This document shows, piece by piece, positions 26,625-39,279 of a DNA stretch of 64,000 bases (position 1 is its first letter; the number at the start of each line of letters is the position of its first letter). Location of the stretch: assembly GCA_036897525.1 (NCBI GenBank), contig JAYMTJ010000056.1:1-64000 (forward strand), given 5' to 3'. The position numbers and the translations under genes were made by a program. The DNA is from Pelargonium x hortorum. Lineage: Eukaryota; Streptophyta; Magnoliopsida; Geraniales; Geraniaceae. The notes beneath the pieces are model-generated. The model was not told the origin of the DNA. It was given only the letters and a program-made list of their open reading frames with translations, and searched no databases.

Positions 26625-26849
26625 CTCTGTATTTGCTGTTGGCATTGGCAAGCCAGAAAGCTCTATCTTAACTAAGACGGATAAGATAAGATAGAAACCG
26701 TAGGTAAGCTTGCTTAAATTCTTCCTAAACTATCTAATGTAAACAGTTGTTCTTGCTTACCGGTGCAGCTAGCAACACCGACTGTATTCTCAACAGGACT
26801 TGCGCGACCCGGGCTTTTTAGAGGTATAGCCTCAGGTTAACTTAGTAGT

Positions 26850-29800
26850 CAAGGGCTCTCAAAATCCGATAGACCAAACGAGAAAGTTTACCACTATTAG
26901 TACTAGTAATTCTAAGAAAAGCTTCGTTACCCGGTATCTTATAAAAATCAAATAGATTTTTTTAGTTAAACTGGGATTTACCGCACCACTTTGTCAGGTT
27001 ATACCAGTATTCAATATTCAAGGCATATGTTCCCTTAAAAGAATTCTAACAAAAAGTTTAATCTTTATAAAACTAAACTTAAACTCGTTCAATAAAAATT
27101 TCCTAGACCTGGGCCCTATTGATAAAAAAAAACTTAGAATATCCCCCTGGTTCCAATCCAGTCAACCCGTTAATTAACTGAGAAACTCCTATACAACATC
27201 CAGAAAACTCGAGCTTCACTTGTAAATTTACAAAAGAAAACATCTCATAACTTCTTATTAAATATATCTGGATTCTAATGCCCGTAAAAATCTCTTAACT
27301 TAGCAAGGCAAGGATAACTAACTAAAACCCTAAAACTATTCTATAAATAAAAAAAGCAATTTTTAATAACACGGCTTCTTTTAGGAAGCGCCTCTCCATT
27401 ACGTCGAAAGTGTAGGTCTAAATAAAATACCCGCCAGGAAGTCCCATGTAAAAGAAAAAGAAATAATACTAAAATATAGCCCCTGCCCCTATAGAGGACT
27501 AAACCAAAAACCTAAATAACTTGTACAAACTTATTAACAGCTTTTATGGGACAGAGCTGGGATAAGACTCCCCCTTTTGTGTTACTATCATTTGACTTCT
27601 TAGGCTTTCTCGGGCTTGTAGAATTTTGCATTTCTTTCGTCTTGGTTCACTTTGTTACAGTACTTTATATTAGTTTACTACAATCTTGTTGTTGGTTTTT
27701 AGAGGATATTTCGAAAAAAACGACTTCTAAGCAAAACAAAATAAGTAGGGATTCCGGAGCTAAACACGTGTAAAAAGCTACAAATTTTATATTAGTAACC
27801 CCATTACTTTTCGCCGTTTGAAATTTATAGTAAGAGTTAGCTTTGTTTATTACACCCCTTACCAAGTTCAGTACATAAAAGTAAAAGAAAAGTTTTTGTG
27901 CTACTAATTTGCTTTCTAGACTTTCACCATTATATAACGAATATTAGCTATACAGAATATACTATACTAATTTAGTTTAAAATACATGGAATTATTGATT
28001 GAAATAGGGATCTCCCTGGAATTCGTACATAGATAACATAACACACTTCAAGGTTTACCTAAAAACAAATACCCTCATATTGAAATTGATAAAGAGAGGT
28101 TCCCGACCTAGTCAATGCATATGTTTTTAAGCTCCTTCATAAACAAGTAGTTTCCCACCTTAACTTAGTATGACAAGCTCCAACATAACTCTAATTCCTA
28201 GTATACTATACTGGCTTTATAATAACTTTATAATAAAAGGAATTTCCCAACAAAGATTAAGTAAGTAACCCAGTCCAGGATCTCCCAAAACTAAGCCCGT
28301 TTCTTTTCACAAGTAACCTATAACAGCAACCCTACCTAAGAGAGTACTCCCCAAAGGAGACTCTTGTAACTCCAATATTTCTTTCTAAATTCCCACCCGC
28401 CGAAGCTTTCAAACTTGGTAAAAACGAGTTGCACTAGGGTCTCCGTCTAACCTAGGAAAGAATCTATATAAATTCTAGTTTCGGAGAGTTCTACAACTAA
28501 AGGTAATTTAGACTAAAATGAAAGTACAAGGGTTGTTATGATATGAATGAAGCGGGTCCCCTTGACTTTACTTTAACTCTAGTGGAACTTAAATTGAAAT
28601 CTCATCGAAGCTCCTTGGGGAGGGCAACGTATTTTCTAATTCTGCTATACAGTTGGTAGATACGGAAAGCTGAGGGTTTTTAGACTTTATTTACTCCAGA
28701 TTTTGACGTAGCATAAACGTTTAATATTCTTTATTAAATTAAGGGGAAGCATAAGGGGTTTCTCAGGTTATTGTCTGGCCTAATGTATTTCCAAAGTACA
28801 AAATAGACTTCATACTCTATAAACTTTGTAGGTAAGCTATACCAGTTCTAGAAAGAAGTTTTAGAAATGTACCTGACATGAAATTAACTCCTAAAATTTT
28901 TTCGGATTATACAAAGCCCCTCGGTCGATATATCTTGAGTTTGTAATTTAACAGTCAAAGATTCAAGCAATGCCCTTTGCTCACTTCATTCACGCTTTAC
29001 CCTTTAAATCAAGAGATCACTGTAAAAGTTATCGCATAGTCAAATCAATTAGGACCTATCTTGCTTACTGCTAGTGTCTGTATCATTTAAGTTCATCACA
29101 AAAAGCATATAATATTACTCATTTGTAAGAAACTCTTGCCATTTTTATGGGATTTCTCTGCTCTCAAAAAGACTGAACTTGTATACTCAATTTGGACTTG
29201 AAGCGAAAGAGCTGCCCTTGGCCAAAGGAATACCTGCTTGAAAGAAGTTCTATTGTTTTGTTATTTAGACCCTTCCTTAACTTAATGTAAATCTATAACC
29301 TGTAAATATGTTCTGTAAGTCGTATAAACATCTATTACAATATGGCTATTAGGCTAAGAAGAGCTAAACCCAACTTCCATTATCACAAAAAAAGAACTTG
29401 TACCAAGAGTACAAAACTAGAGAAAAAAACGTGGGAAATCTTTGAGCAGGCATTCTTAAGCATTTTTTAACTATAATTTTAACTTATTTTATAGGGGTCT
29501 ATACCTTTATTTAGCTGCCTTTCAGTTTTATGTTACAGGGTTTCCCTCTTCTCTTCTACGCGGAAATTCCTCTCCCAAGCTTTATATGTCGATACAACAA
29601 AACCTTTACTGGGAATCCCTATGAACTCCATATTAAATTAAGTAAACCCTCGTATTAGTTTCTTAAGCCCGTTCATTAAAAACCTATTAACGGCTCTTTT
29701 CGCATACGCATAATTAATTGAATCTCGCGCAGAAAAAAACTTTATGCCTATGCTAGGAAATTAAAAGAAATATTTGTTAAGGTACAGTAGTTTCTTTTCC

Positions 29801-32800
29801 GAGGTACCTCTAGTTCAGCCTCTTGCTACAACATACATAACCTAAAGTCAATTTATAAATATCCTGTTAGATACCGATTGTGTAGCTTTATTCCTATGCA
29901 ATGGATGTTGAGAGTCTACTTTTGACTACTCAGAGGACTCCTTGTACCTCTCGTGTACTATGTTTAAGTTCTTCACTGAAGACTACTAAACTAAACTCTT
30001 AACTCTTAGTGGGCTATCCCTACCGATGTTAAGATAAAAAAAGGCGCTATAAGGGAATAAGGAAGGTAGAGCTAATTAGTGTTTTCGGTAACACATAAGA
30101 TAAGATTAATATATGAGACTCATAATTAATTAAAAAAAACTCTTTGATTTGAGTTGAGAGCTTCTTTTGGCCAAATTATAAGGTAAAATGCTTTGAGTTA
30201 GGAATCCTAATTTGTGAGACTTATAAATTCACTTATATAGATACCACATTAGTATATAGTAACAGGGGGGGCTACAAGCACAAAGTGCAGGCGCCTCTTT
30301 TTTCTTTTAAAATATTATTACAGAAGCGGCCCCGCCTTTATTTAGCAAGAAATAGCGTTTTGACGCTTTATATGATCTCAGGATCGAGTGCAGGGATACT
30401 TACGTTCAAACTTTTAAGAGAATTCAGAAGTCAAACTCACAAATTCTTTCTTTGCCTTTGGGCCACCTTTAGAACGAAAAAGGGGGGAAGCTTTCTCTAG
30501 CATAACGCTTAATGCCACTGTTGGCGAATACGAATAGTTGTTTTAATAATAAGTACCAAAAAGCAACCCTCAGTAAAGTAAACTTAGAAAGAGTACATAC
30601 GCGTTGTTGGTAGGCTTTGGCCCAAGAGAGTAGATGTCCACTTAATTTACTGGAACAAGAACCTTGAAAGCCCCGGATAATCTAATTAGTCCCAGATAAC
30701 TCTTGTAAAATGAAATATAAATATAGAAATACCCAAGTACAAAAAAAGCATAATTGGGTTTTCTGATTAACTTAACACGAGCAGGATTTTCTATGTACTA
30801 GGGATTTGACGTTCTATAGTGATATAAATATGACTTTCTTTACGGGGACTCAGGAGCCCTTTTCTTGGGTCTACTATGCAGTTCATTTTATAGAGCCCTT
30901 ACTTATATGTATTTCTAAAACCAAAAATCGAAAGAGACTCAAAGTTAGATGACATTGTCTCTAAGGGCTCTCTGCTTTGAAAGTTTTAAATAATTAAGTA
31001 AGACACAAGTTGTAGGAGAAGATTCTATTGCCTAAAATCTTGCTATCCTGTAAGAAAAATCTTATTTTACAAAGTTAGGGTACTACTTGTGGCCTATAAG
31101 TACAAAGAAATAAAACTAGAACAACTCCGCTCTACTCTACCAGGGTCTATCAAGGAAACCCTCTAGCATTTTAGTTTTGCTTACTTATGTGGTATAAAGA
31201 GCATTGGGTTTTTTAATAACACTTGTTAGATGTACTAAGCAGCTCGAATTTGAAAAAAAAAAAGGACTCTTTACTCGCAAAAACTTCTGGTTAGATATAA
31301 AATTCCTTATTATACTAGAATACTTGGCTCTAATAGTTTAATTGAAATGAAAAAAGTAGGGGATGGATAATATACTGTAATTCCTATATGTAGGATAGTT
31401 ATTTACCAAATTCAAATAGGAGCTCATCCAAAATAAAACTACGCGTAATCGAAATCTTTAGAAAATATCTAAAAGTACTAAGTTAACATATTAAAGCTTA
31501 AAGTACTTAACCTACTCAAACCTTTTCTAAAATACAATCCATACTTTTCAAAAGTTTCTTACAAGTTGAGATACCCTTTGTTATAAAATAGGTACATATA
31601 TGAAGTCTTACAAGGGTTCCATTATCTGAGATATCCACTTTTTTTTAGTTAGTTAGACTAATCCCTACAAAATTTGATACAAGAAAAACACTACTTAATT
31701 ACCTCATGAAATAAAGAGTATACGAAATAATAGATATAGGGCGAACAGTTAGAATACTTTACAAATGTACACACAACCAGCCAAAACTATAAAGAATAAA
31801 AACTCTTGGATATTTTAATTACTTATTTGTAACAAACAGAAAAAGTTAGACAGCAGCTGCTCAGACTCGGGTTTCTCGAGCGAGGACTATCCTACTTATT
31901 ATTTATTATTTACATCGGGGTTTAGTATATATACTAAAATGTTCCTTAAATTAAAGTAAGTCTATATTTTTCCTTACATACAAATCTTGCTTTATCTTGT
32001 CGACCAGCCTCCTTTTTTTTTTACAATTTTTTGACACCGAGTATAACAACTTGACTTCAAGCGAGGCAGGCGTCAGGAACCAGAAAGAAAGGTTTGGGCT
32101 GTTAATTGTAAATAGGCTTTACGGCTTTTTAATATAGTATCAACATTCAAAACACAGGGAATTCCTAAAGAGTTCCTTGAGGAAAGAGTAAGCTTTGCTA
32201 TCCACTAATACTGGTTACGATTTACTATAAAGTCTTATTTATATAAGTCTAATTGAGAAGCACTAAAAAACTACTGACGCATCATTTAACCGAAAGAAAA
32301 TTCTCTTACTCACAAGTTATTCGCTAGTTTGGGGCGCTAAGCGCAGGAGTCTTTTGCAAGAAATTTGACTGCCGGACTAGGAACTATAAAATAAGTATAA
32401 CAAAGCGACGCAGGCGCTACAGGCGAATAAATTTCCGTACCTGAGAGTAATCCCAGGGTTCCCCATGTAATGGCTTTTCAAAATATCGTGGAGAAGGGAA
32501 TCACTAACAGATACAGTTATTAACTACTCATTAAATGAGTTTCTTCCTTTTTTATTGCTTATAGTAATATGCCTATTACATTTAGGGAGTGGGCTATCCT
32601 TAGAGATATTAGAAGGAATCCTTTTACCGAGTAACCCAACGCAACGCTTAGGAGGTTAAGGCCCATAGAAGTTTCCTTGACTTGAGTAGTACATCACACA
32701 CTATAACAACAGAAAATGCTTCATTTTTACTAGAAATTTAAGGCTCTTTAGAAAACTTCAACTTGACAAAATACTCTTCTTGAAACATAAAGAAACTCAC

Positions 32801-33600
32801 TGACTCTTATCAACTTTTATTAGTCTTGACTTACTTTCATGTTTCTTAATGAGACTTCTTCCTTATGAGTATGCGATCCTTTGTTAGGAGAATTCCTCAT
32901 TATTGCCTTTAGTGCTTTTCGTTAGGGAGGTTAATGTCGTATAGTATCCGTTACAGACTTACATACAAACAACTAAAACTTGACTTCATTCACCACGGAA
33001 ATTCTTTCTTAACTATCAGCAGGAACCTAAATTTCAATAAATAAAAAAAACTAACATCCCAGTAAATTCAAATAGAGGCTCTCCTGATTAGATTTCCAGG
33101 GTACTTACTATACTAAATAAGACCCTTTTTTTCGCTATCAATCAGAACAATCACACAAAAGTTCTATGATCATTAACTTGCATTAAAACATGAATTAGTC
33201 TATTCCTTCCAGTAAGTGCTACAACTCAGCCTTTTGCTTTTGTGATTGCTAATAAATTACCATTCCTTACTTGTTATGAAACTCTTATAAAATTCCTAAG
33301 TCTAGGAAGAAATTTAAGTAAAGTCTTTCGAACAACTAGAGAATAAGCGAGGATAGGATACCAAAGCATTCCTCTAGTTTAAGTTACTATTTATCCGGAA
33401 CCGATTAAGAATCTTGTGAACTCCTAGCTTAAAACAAATCTCGGTTCTGGAATACATTCATTTCGCCTTTTTAATTGTTAAACTTAAAACTACAAATTAC
33501 AGGAACTCTATTAAGGCAAGCAAGTGCTGCTAATTTTAGTTTTCAGTACTAAACTAAACCCTACCTCGGGAGCCCCTTTTGAGTATATAAGAATATCACT
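26850..33600. other. non-coding AT-rich stretch
   Basis: No gene can be supported. The frame 27546-27773 (plus, 75 codons) is hydrophobic in its middle but lacks any family motif and is of chance length, as is 30285-30500. Long A or T runs and many GGATCC/GGAATCC-type blocks are present. I see no folded RNA. Confidence 0.55.
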
Positions 33601-33605
33601 ACCTA

Positions 33606-33682
33606 TGAACAGGATTCGAACCCAACCCATTTCGGATTTGAGGTAAATTTAATCGCAGTAGTATAATATAGAGCCTCCCAAG
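33606..33682 (-). tRNA. tRNA-like relic, possibly Leu(CAA)-like
   Basis: On the minus strand gggttcgaatcc (33612-33623) is a perfect consensus T-loop word. It is preceded by an anticodon-loop-like ctcaaatccg, reminiscent of tRNA-Leu(CAA). The T stem has at most three pairs and no acceptor stem can be formed, so the gene, if it was one, is broken. Isotype is a guess. Confidence 0.3.
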
Positions 33683-33699
33683 AAGTATGCTCCTTCTCT

Positions 33700-36600
33700 A
33701 AGTTAGCTTCAAAAGTACACTAAAGCTTGATCCAGAGTTTTTCATATAAGTGATTTTAATTCTCTTCGAGATTGACTGCCGGGTGTTACACTATTGGATT
33801 GGTACAAATCTCGGCTTAGACGGATTTCTACGGAAATTACTTAGGTTAGGGGGTCTTTACAAATAGACTTTGAACTTAATATAAAATGTCTGATATTAAT
33901 TGAGGGGTTCTCCCTGGATTTCAAACCAAGCGTCTTTAATTACAGGGCTAAGTGTGTGCTCTTCGCAGAGTAAGGAATCCGGTAAATACGGGAACAATGA
34001 AAAAACAGCCAAAAGTAACGAGATTTAATAGATTATACAAACAAATAGGATCCCGTTTTTTTGAGGGAACCAAAAGCTTAATACTTAATATACTAGAGTA
34101 GAGTAAGTAAAGCTCTTCCTAGATTGCGAGCTCAGTGGAATTGCTGTACTCTTTGAAGGAAGTGCCTGACGAGTGTGGCGGGTTAGCTTATAGAAAAAAG
34201 CTTCTAATTTTCTAGGATCCCCGCGTGAAAACAAGGAAAAGAGCCCCATTAGAGATACGAATAATAACCAAATGTTAAAACTTATTCTTATAATTTAGAA
34301 AGGGGGAAACAAAAGGGAACTGGCAAACCTTTACTACAGACCTATTCTAATAAATTCCAGGATTAAAAAAAGTACCTTAAAAACCCTTTTATAGTAAATA
34401 TTCCAATAAATCAGATTATTTGAATACAGATAAAAAAAAGAATAGTACTAATGTTATTTTAAAAATTCTTGCATTTATTCATGCTCATAATACCCCCACC
34501 AGGAGCTCCCTTAAGGCTTTACTTTTATCTGTAATCAGAAACCTGAAATAATAGGAACAAGCAACTCTTACTTATAATCTTAAATTCTGTAGCCTTTCCT
34601 AGCCTTTTTATTATATTCCGGAGTTTCCTTGACCTTATAAATTAAGTTAGACAAATGCACAAAACTAAACGACTCCTTTTTCTTAGTATCCGTATTTAGG
34701 ATCCGATAAAACAGTCTATCCATGCCTAGGAAAACCCCTCCCTCGTATCCGCTAAGTCTAGCAACAAAATAAATAATGAAATACAAAAGACTTTAAACTC
34801 TTCTACATTGTCGAATCTTTTCCTGTTTTATTTGTACTGTCAGGGTGTTTCCGGGAATGTACCTTACCTTAAATGCCACTTTTTGTCAAGCCTTTATAGG
34901 AGCCTTAAGAGGCGCAGGGCTTTTGGAGTTTCTATTTATCTTATCGGGCTGTTTTTTCGGTTCTACTACAGTAAAAATCCTTTTGTATTCAAATTTTTAT
35001 TGGTTCTAACTAAACTTTGTGAGATTACAGTTGAAGAAGGAGAAGGAGGAGACAAAGGGAAATTACTACTGGGCTCTATTAGAGCAAAAAGACAGACTTC
35101 CAACCCCGAGTAGTAAACCCTATTGTTGCTTAATCTAATAACGCGAAATATCTGGACAATGGCTAGTACTAAAAAAACCTTCTTTTTTTTTTTTTACTTT
35201 ATGTTCATCAATATATTTAATTGTATAATTGTAAACTTTTGCTATCGCAGGGTTTGGACCTTAGCGCTTAAATCTAAAAAGTCAAAGTAAGGCTTTTGTC
35301 TACCTCTACTATAGGTAATTTGTTGTATCCTGGGTTTCAGCACCCCCTATATTTCCGATACAGGATATTTATTGACATAAGGACTAAATCTATAAAGATA
35401 AAGGGTTAAGTATATTGGGGGTATATCGAAGGATATAGGACAGGGTGTTAGAATCTTTTTTTAAGCTATACTGAACTGACAGAGTGCTCAGATTTTAGTG
35501 GCCTTCCTCTGATTAAAGTATCCTTTAAAATAAAAGATTGACAGTGTAAGATAAGTGTTATGCCCAAAATTTTTAGATTGCCATCCCCGTGTCTCGAGAT
35601 CCTATTTGCGTGCGTATCAGCCTAGATAAAATATATGCATGCATTTCTTGGTGTAGTTGTTTATCGCTAGTTTTGAATTGTTTTATATACTTACTAATTT
35701 TGTAAAATACCTTCTCTTCTATTCACGAAATCTTTGGCAAAAGAGTGCTGGACAACCTGATAGGTAATAATCTCCCGGAAGAGGCGCGTATTGCAATTAA
35801 ACAAATATTGGACTACTTAACTGTTTAGAATAAAAAAACCCTTGCGGAGAACAGATAAGTAACAATATCGACCAAGGTTATATTCATATATAAGAGAGAG
35901 TACTTCGAATTTGAGTACTCAATTTGAAGAGCTTTTTACTTTTGTTCATTATTTTATTTATTAAGCTTGAATTTCCGCATTATTCTAAGGGAAACTCAGA
36001 TTTTTTTGAACTTGAAATTTTATAGAACTAATATTTAAAATAAAGAATTCTAGCACAAAATGTATTAAGGAACCGCCTAGTATAAACCGAAGAATTTCTT
36101 CTGTATTTCTAGTTTATTACAGCTTTATTTAGATTTAGCTTATATTGCAGTGCCTTGTTATATATAATATTCAAAAGGTCTCTCGTGCCCAGTTAGAAAA
36201 TGGCTCATGGATAGGGTTACATAAAAGCCTGAATTTAGACCTAGAATTTCTTATAAAAGTATAATACCAGGTCCCCAATTACTCTTTGAAGGTTTTGCAT
36301 TTTCCTACTCCTTTTCTATTCTCTATCTGCAAGCATCTCGCTAGGAATTTTTTTTTTAGAAAATCGAGAAAGTTACTTAACTAGGTATTAAGAAAGAAGG
36401 TATGATATATAAGAAGATAGGTATAGCTCTAAGGAATCTAAGAAAAGGTCCCTTTTTTGTTACAATATTTATTTTGTGGTGGCGAACCTATTAACTTTTT
36501 TTTTTATATAGAACCTTATGTTACCAAATAAACTCAAGTATGTAGTGTACTTGAATTAACAAATGAATGTAAGATATAAATCAGAACAAGAAAAAAGTCA

Positions 36601-38079
36601 AGTAATAAAATGCGCTACTCTTTCTTAAAACGAGGGGTTAACTTTAACTCCCTCTCTGTATATAACTCAAATCTTTCAAAATTATGTCCTTTCTATAAAA
36701 ACTATTCATTTACAAAACGGAAAAAATACATACGTCAAGGGTTCTAAACAGGGGTTAACGAAAACAGCCATACATGAGGTTTCTGTGATTACAGGCAGGA
36801 GTCCCTTAATTTATTCCTTAACCGGATTTTTATATTCCGCTTTGTACAAGTTGGGGGTAACCGGGTTGTTGTATAAGTTTCCTTTTTATAAGGTAACCTT
36901 TTTTTAATAACAGCAAGCTACATGATAGATATTTTTTACCCGCCAAAAGTAGTTACATCTTATTAAGAAACTCTTAAATAGGAGTGTGCGTAGAATGTGA
37001 GTTAGAAGAATTAAGTAAGAGTATAAAAGATTCTGGCTTTTCTTTTGTATTCCTTATAGGTAATGTTATTAAAAGGCACTTCCTTATCTTATTACTAACA
37101 GAAAGTCCTTGCTTTAGCTTGGGAAGACTCTTGGGTGTATAACTCTATACATCTGGAGAAGTTTCCGCCCAGTAGATAAGTTAAAAGAAAATGTGCATTC
37201 ATTTACCTTTAGTACCTTTAGTTGAAAGAGCAAGTGTATTTAGAGTACTTTACTTCATTTACCGTATATGTCAGTTACTGGTTTCAACTCTTACCATTAG
37301 ATTAGCTTCACAGTGCCGTGCCATCAGTAGTAGCTAATAGATAGAGGTACTGTTCGGATGAAAGAAAACGCTAGAATTAGAGTTTGGTTTGAAAGGATTG
37401 GTTGACAGAATACCTACAATTGACCTCCATTGACTACACTCCTAGGGATCCTTGGACTTGTTCTTTGACACCGAGCTGAACAGCTGGCAAAGAAATTATA
37501 GAAATCCTATCTTCTGTTTGAGACATCAGAATAGGATAGCCTTGATAGCCGGCAAATGAAGTATATATATAGAATGAAGCTAAGGAGTGAATTACTTGTT
37601 CTAATGAAAGAAAGTACTCTCTCGCTGTTGAAGCATAACCCATAAGCTCCCTAACGTATGATAAAGAAGGGCCCTTTAAATATATAAGATTAAAAGAAGT
37701 CTTATTGACTCTAGGATCTAGATCTACTTACGATATTCCCAGAGTAGGTTTAATCGGATAAATAAGGGTCTTCAGCTTCCACAGTAACTTGACGTAAACA
37801 ATATATTCAGAATCTATAAAAGGAAATGCTTTTAAGGAATATCAGGTACTTTTTTTATGGGTTTTTTGATACTTTCTATTAAAATGAAAATTAGAGGTGT
37901 AAATATACTTTGGAATAAATACTTCTTGCCTACTTTACATGATATTGTGTTACAACAAATCGGGTTTTAGTTTGTAGTGTAGAAGGAGCTTTGCAAATCA
38001 TTAAAAAACTAAATATAACTTAAATAGCAATCCACTAAAAAACGAAAAACGGGGTAATCAGGCAAAAAGTATTAGTACT
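33700..38079. other. non-coding stretch upstream of the SSU relic
   Basis: This stretch holds the longest standard-code frame of the window (34808-35113, 101 codons), with no recognisable domain and a length expected by chance. The part from about 37600 could contain the 5' domain of the SSU rRNA, but I could not place its anchors with confidence. A short tRNA-like D-arm phrase (gcgagctcagtgg, about 34126) lacks any T arm. Confidence 0.5.
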
Positions 38080-39270
38080 TAGGTTTCCCAATGCAGAATA
38101 AAAGAAATTCTTTATACATGGGAAAAAGTATAAAGGGTATACCCGCTTCAATAACTAACATTCCTTTAGCGGCTTCTTCATTTAGGAGTTTATAAAAAAA
38201 CCCGGGAAGCCCTAATACCCAAAATACGTTTTCAGCGGTATTATATAATTCTAAGTAAATACTAAGGCTTAGCCTAGCTTCTAAACTACATGTGCTGGGA
38301 GACTTACGGGAATATAATAAAACTAGAAGGACTTACTTCTATACTTAACTTAGAAGGTTCTATCCTCTATAATGATAAAAGCAAAGAATAAGAGGAATAC
38401 CCCCTAAACTAACTCACTAATACAAGTAAATCCAGAACGGGGAAAACTCTTAAAAAGACCTTACTGTAAAATAAGGATCCTTTCGGAGTCATAAAACGGA
38501 GCTTTCCACTAGATTTGAACCCTTAGAATATAGGCCAAAACACTGCAAAAGACTGAAATGAAAACTTGAACCAGCGCACTTGCACAAGCGGAGAGTTTCA
38601 TTCCGTTTCACAAGCTCAGTCATAGCAAGGCCTGAATTTGTCTAAGATTTAGACCAAGGTACGCTGCATAGTTGTTTTTTTTCTTAAGGTAAGGGTCTAA
38701 CCGGAGAAGCTCCTAACGAACGGGAGACCCCAAATGTTATTCATGGGCAAAGGGCTATTACCCGTGCGCCCAAGCGTCAACTAGATCCCACTTAGATTGT
38801 CTAAAAACAAGAACAAGAAAGAGGTGGGTCCATTTTAGGCGGACTACTAAGTTACTCACGGGGGGAGAAAGAATAGAGCTCATGAAGGGGATACAGGAAC
38901 CGGGAACTAGAAAATAACTAGAACAGGGGCTCGATGAAGAGAGATTAGCGCACCAAGAACTTTATTGTTTGAAACGTAAGCGGGAGCTGGGCTTACGTAG
39001 GGTATCTTTGGATTGGAAGCTTTTGAATAGATAAGTGTACCTTGATATGTTATAAAAAGAACTTGGCTGTCGAGAGATATTCATATAAAAGACCGCTAGT
39101 TATTGGCTTAGATCTGCGGGTACAAGGATATCGAAACTTGAACTTGTAATCTTATTTTGGGGTTTGGGGTAGTATAAAAGAAACAGAGAACAGGACTTGA
39201 ACCAAGGACATCAAATCAAATTCAGGGATAAAGAAGTGAAGTAAAAGTCTCCTTTTTCCTATTGTTTTAT
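38080..39270 (+). rRNA. small-subunit rRNA-like gene, highly divergent or degenerate
   Basis: A collinear series of short matches follows the 16S framework from about E. coli position 680 to 1500. Anchors are agcggt (38234), aatac (38258), agcaaa plus ataccc (38380-38403, the 790 region), ctttcggag (38480), gcacaagcgg (38582, position 933), tttcattcc (38596), gctgcatag (38663), aacgaacgggagacccc (38715, position 1100), ggtggg (38823), cgctagttat (39094, position 1336), acttgta (39142) and gtgaagt (39238, position 1487). Several spacings agree closely: 52 versus 53, 48 versus 54 and 96 versus 99 bases. The 530 loop, ATTAGATACCC and ACACACCGCCCGTC are altered, which is unusual for a working ribosome. 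The 5' domain is not resolved, so the left boundary is approximate. It lies on the same strand as the LSU relic 6 kb downstream. Confidence 0.6.
38974..38998 (+). other. perfect 8-bp hairpin inside the SSU relic
   Basis: Acgtaagc (38974-38981) and gcttacgt (38991-38998) form an uninterrupted 8-bp stem with a nine-base loop. It falls between the anchors for positions 1186 and 1336, where 16S rRNAs carry variable helices. An intact helix in a sequence whose invariant loops are altered argues a little for a structured RNA rather than drifted DNA. Confidence 0.5.
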
Positions 39271-39279
39271 CCCCTACCA

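Noticed and set aside
34808-35113. 101-codon frame, longest in the standard code
   Set aside because: Length is expected by chance at this composition. No domain, signal or conserved motif is visible, and its neighbours give no context.
39185-39240. tRNA-like ggacttgaacc on the minus strand
   Set aside because: It falls in the 3' minor domain of the SSU relic and has no cloverleaf.
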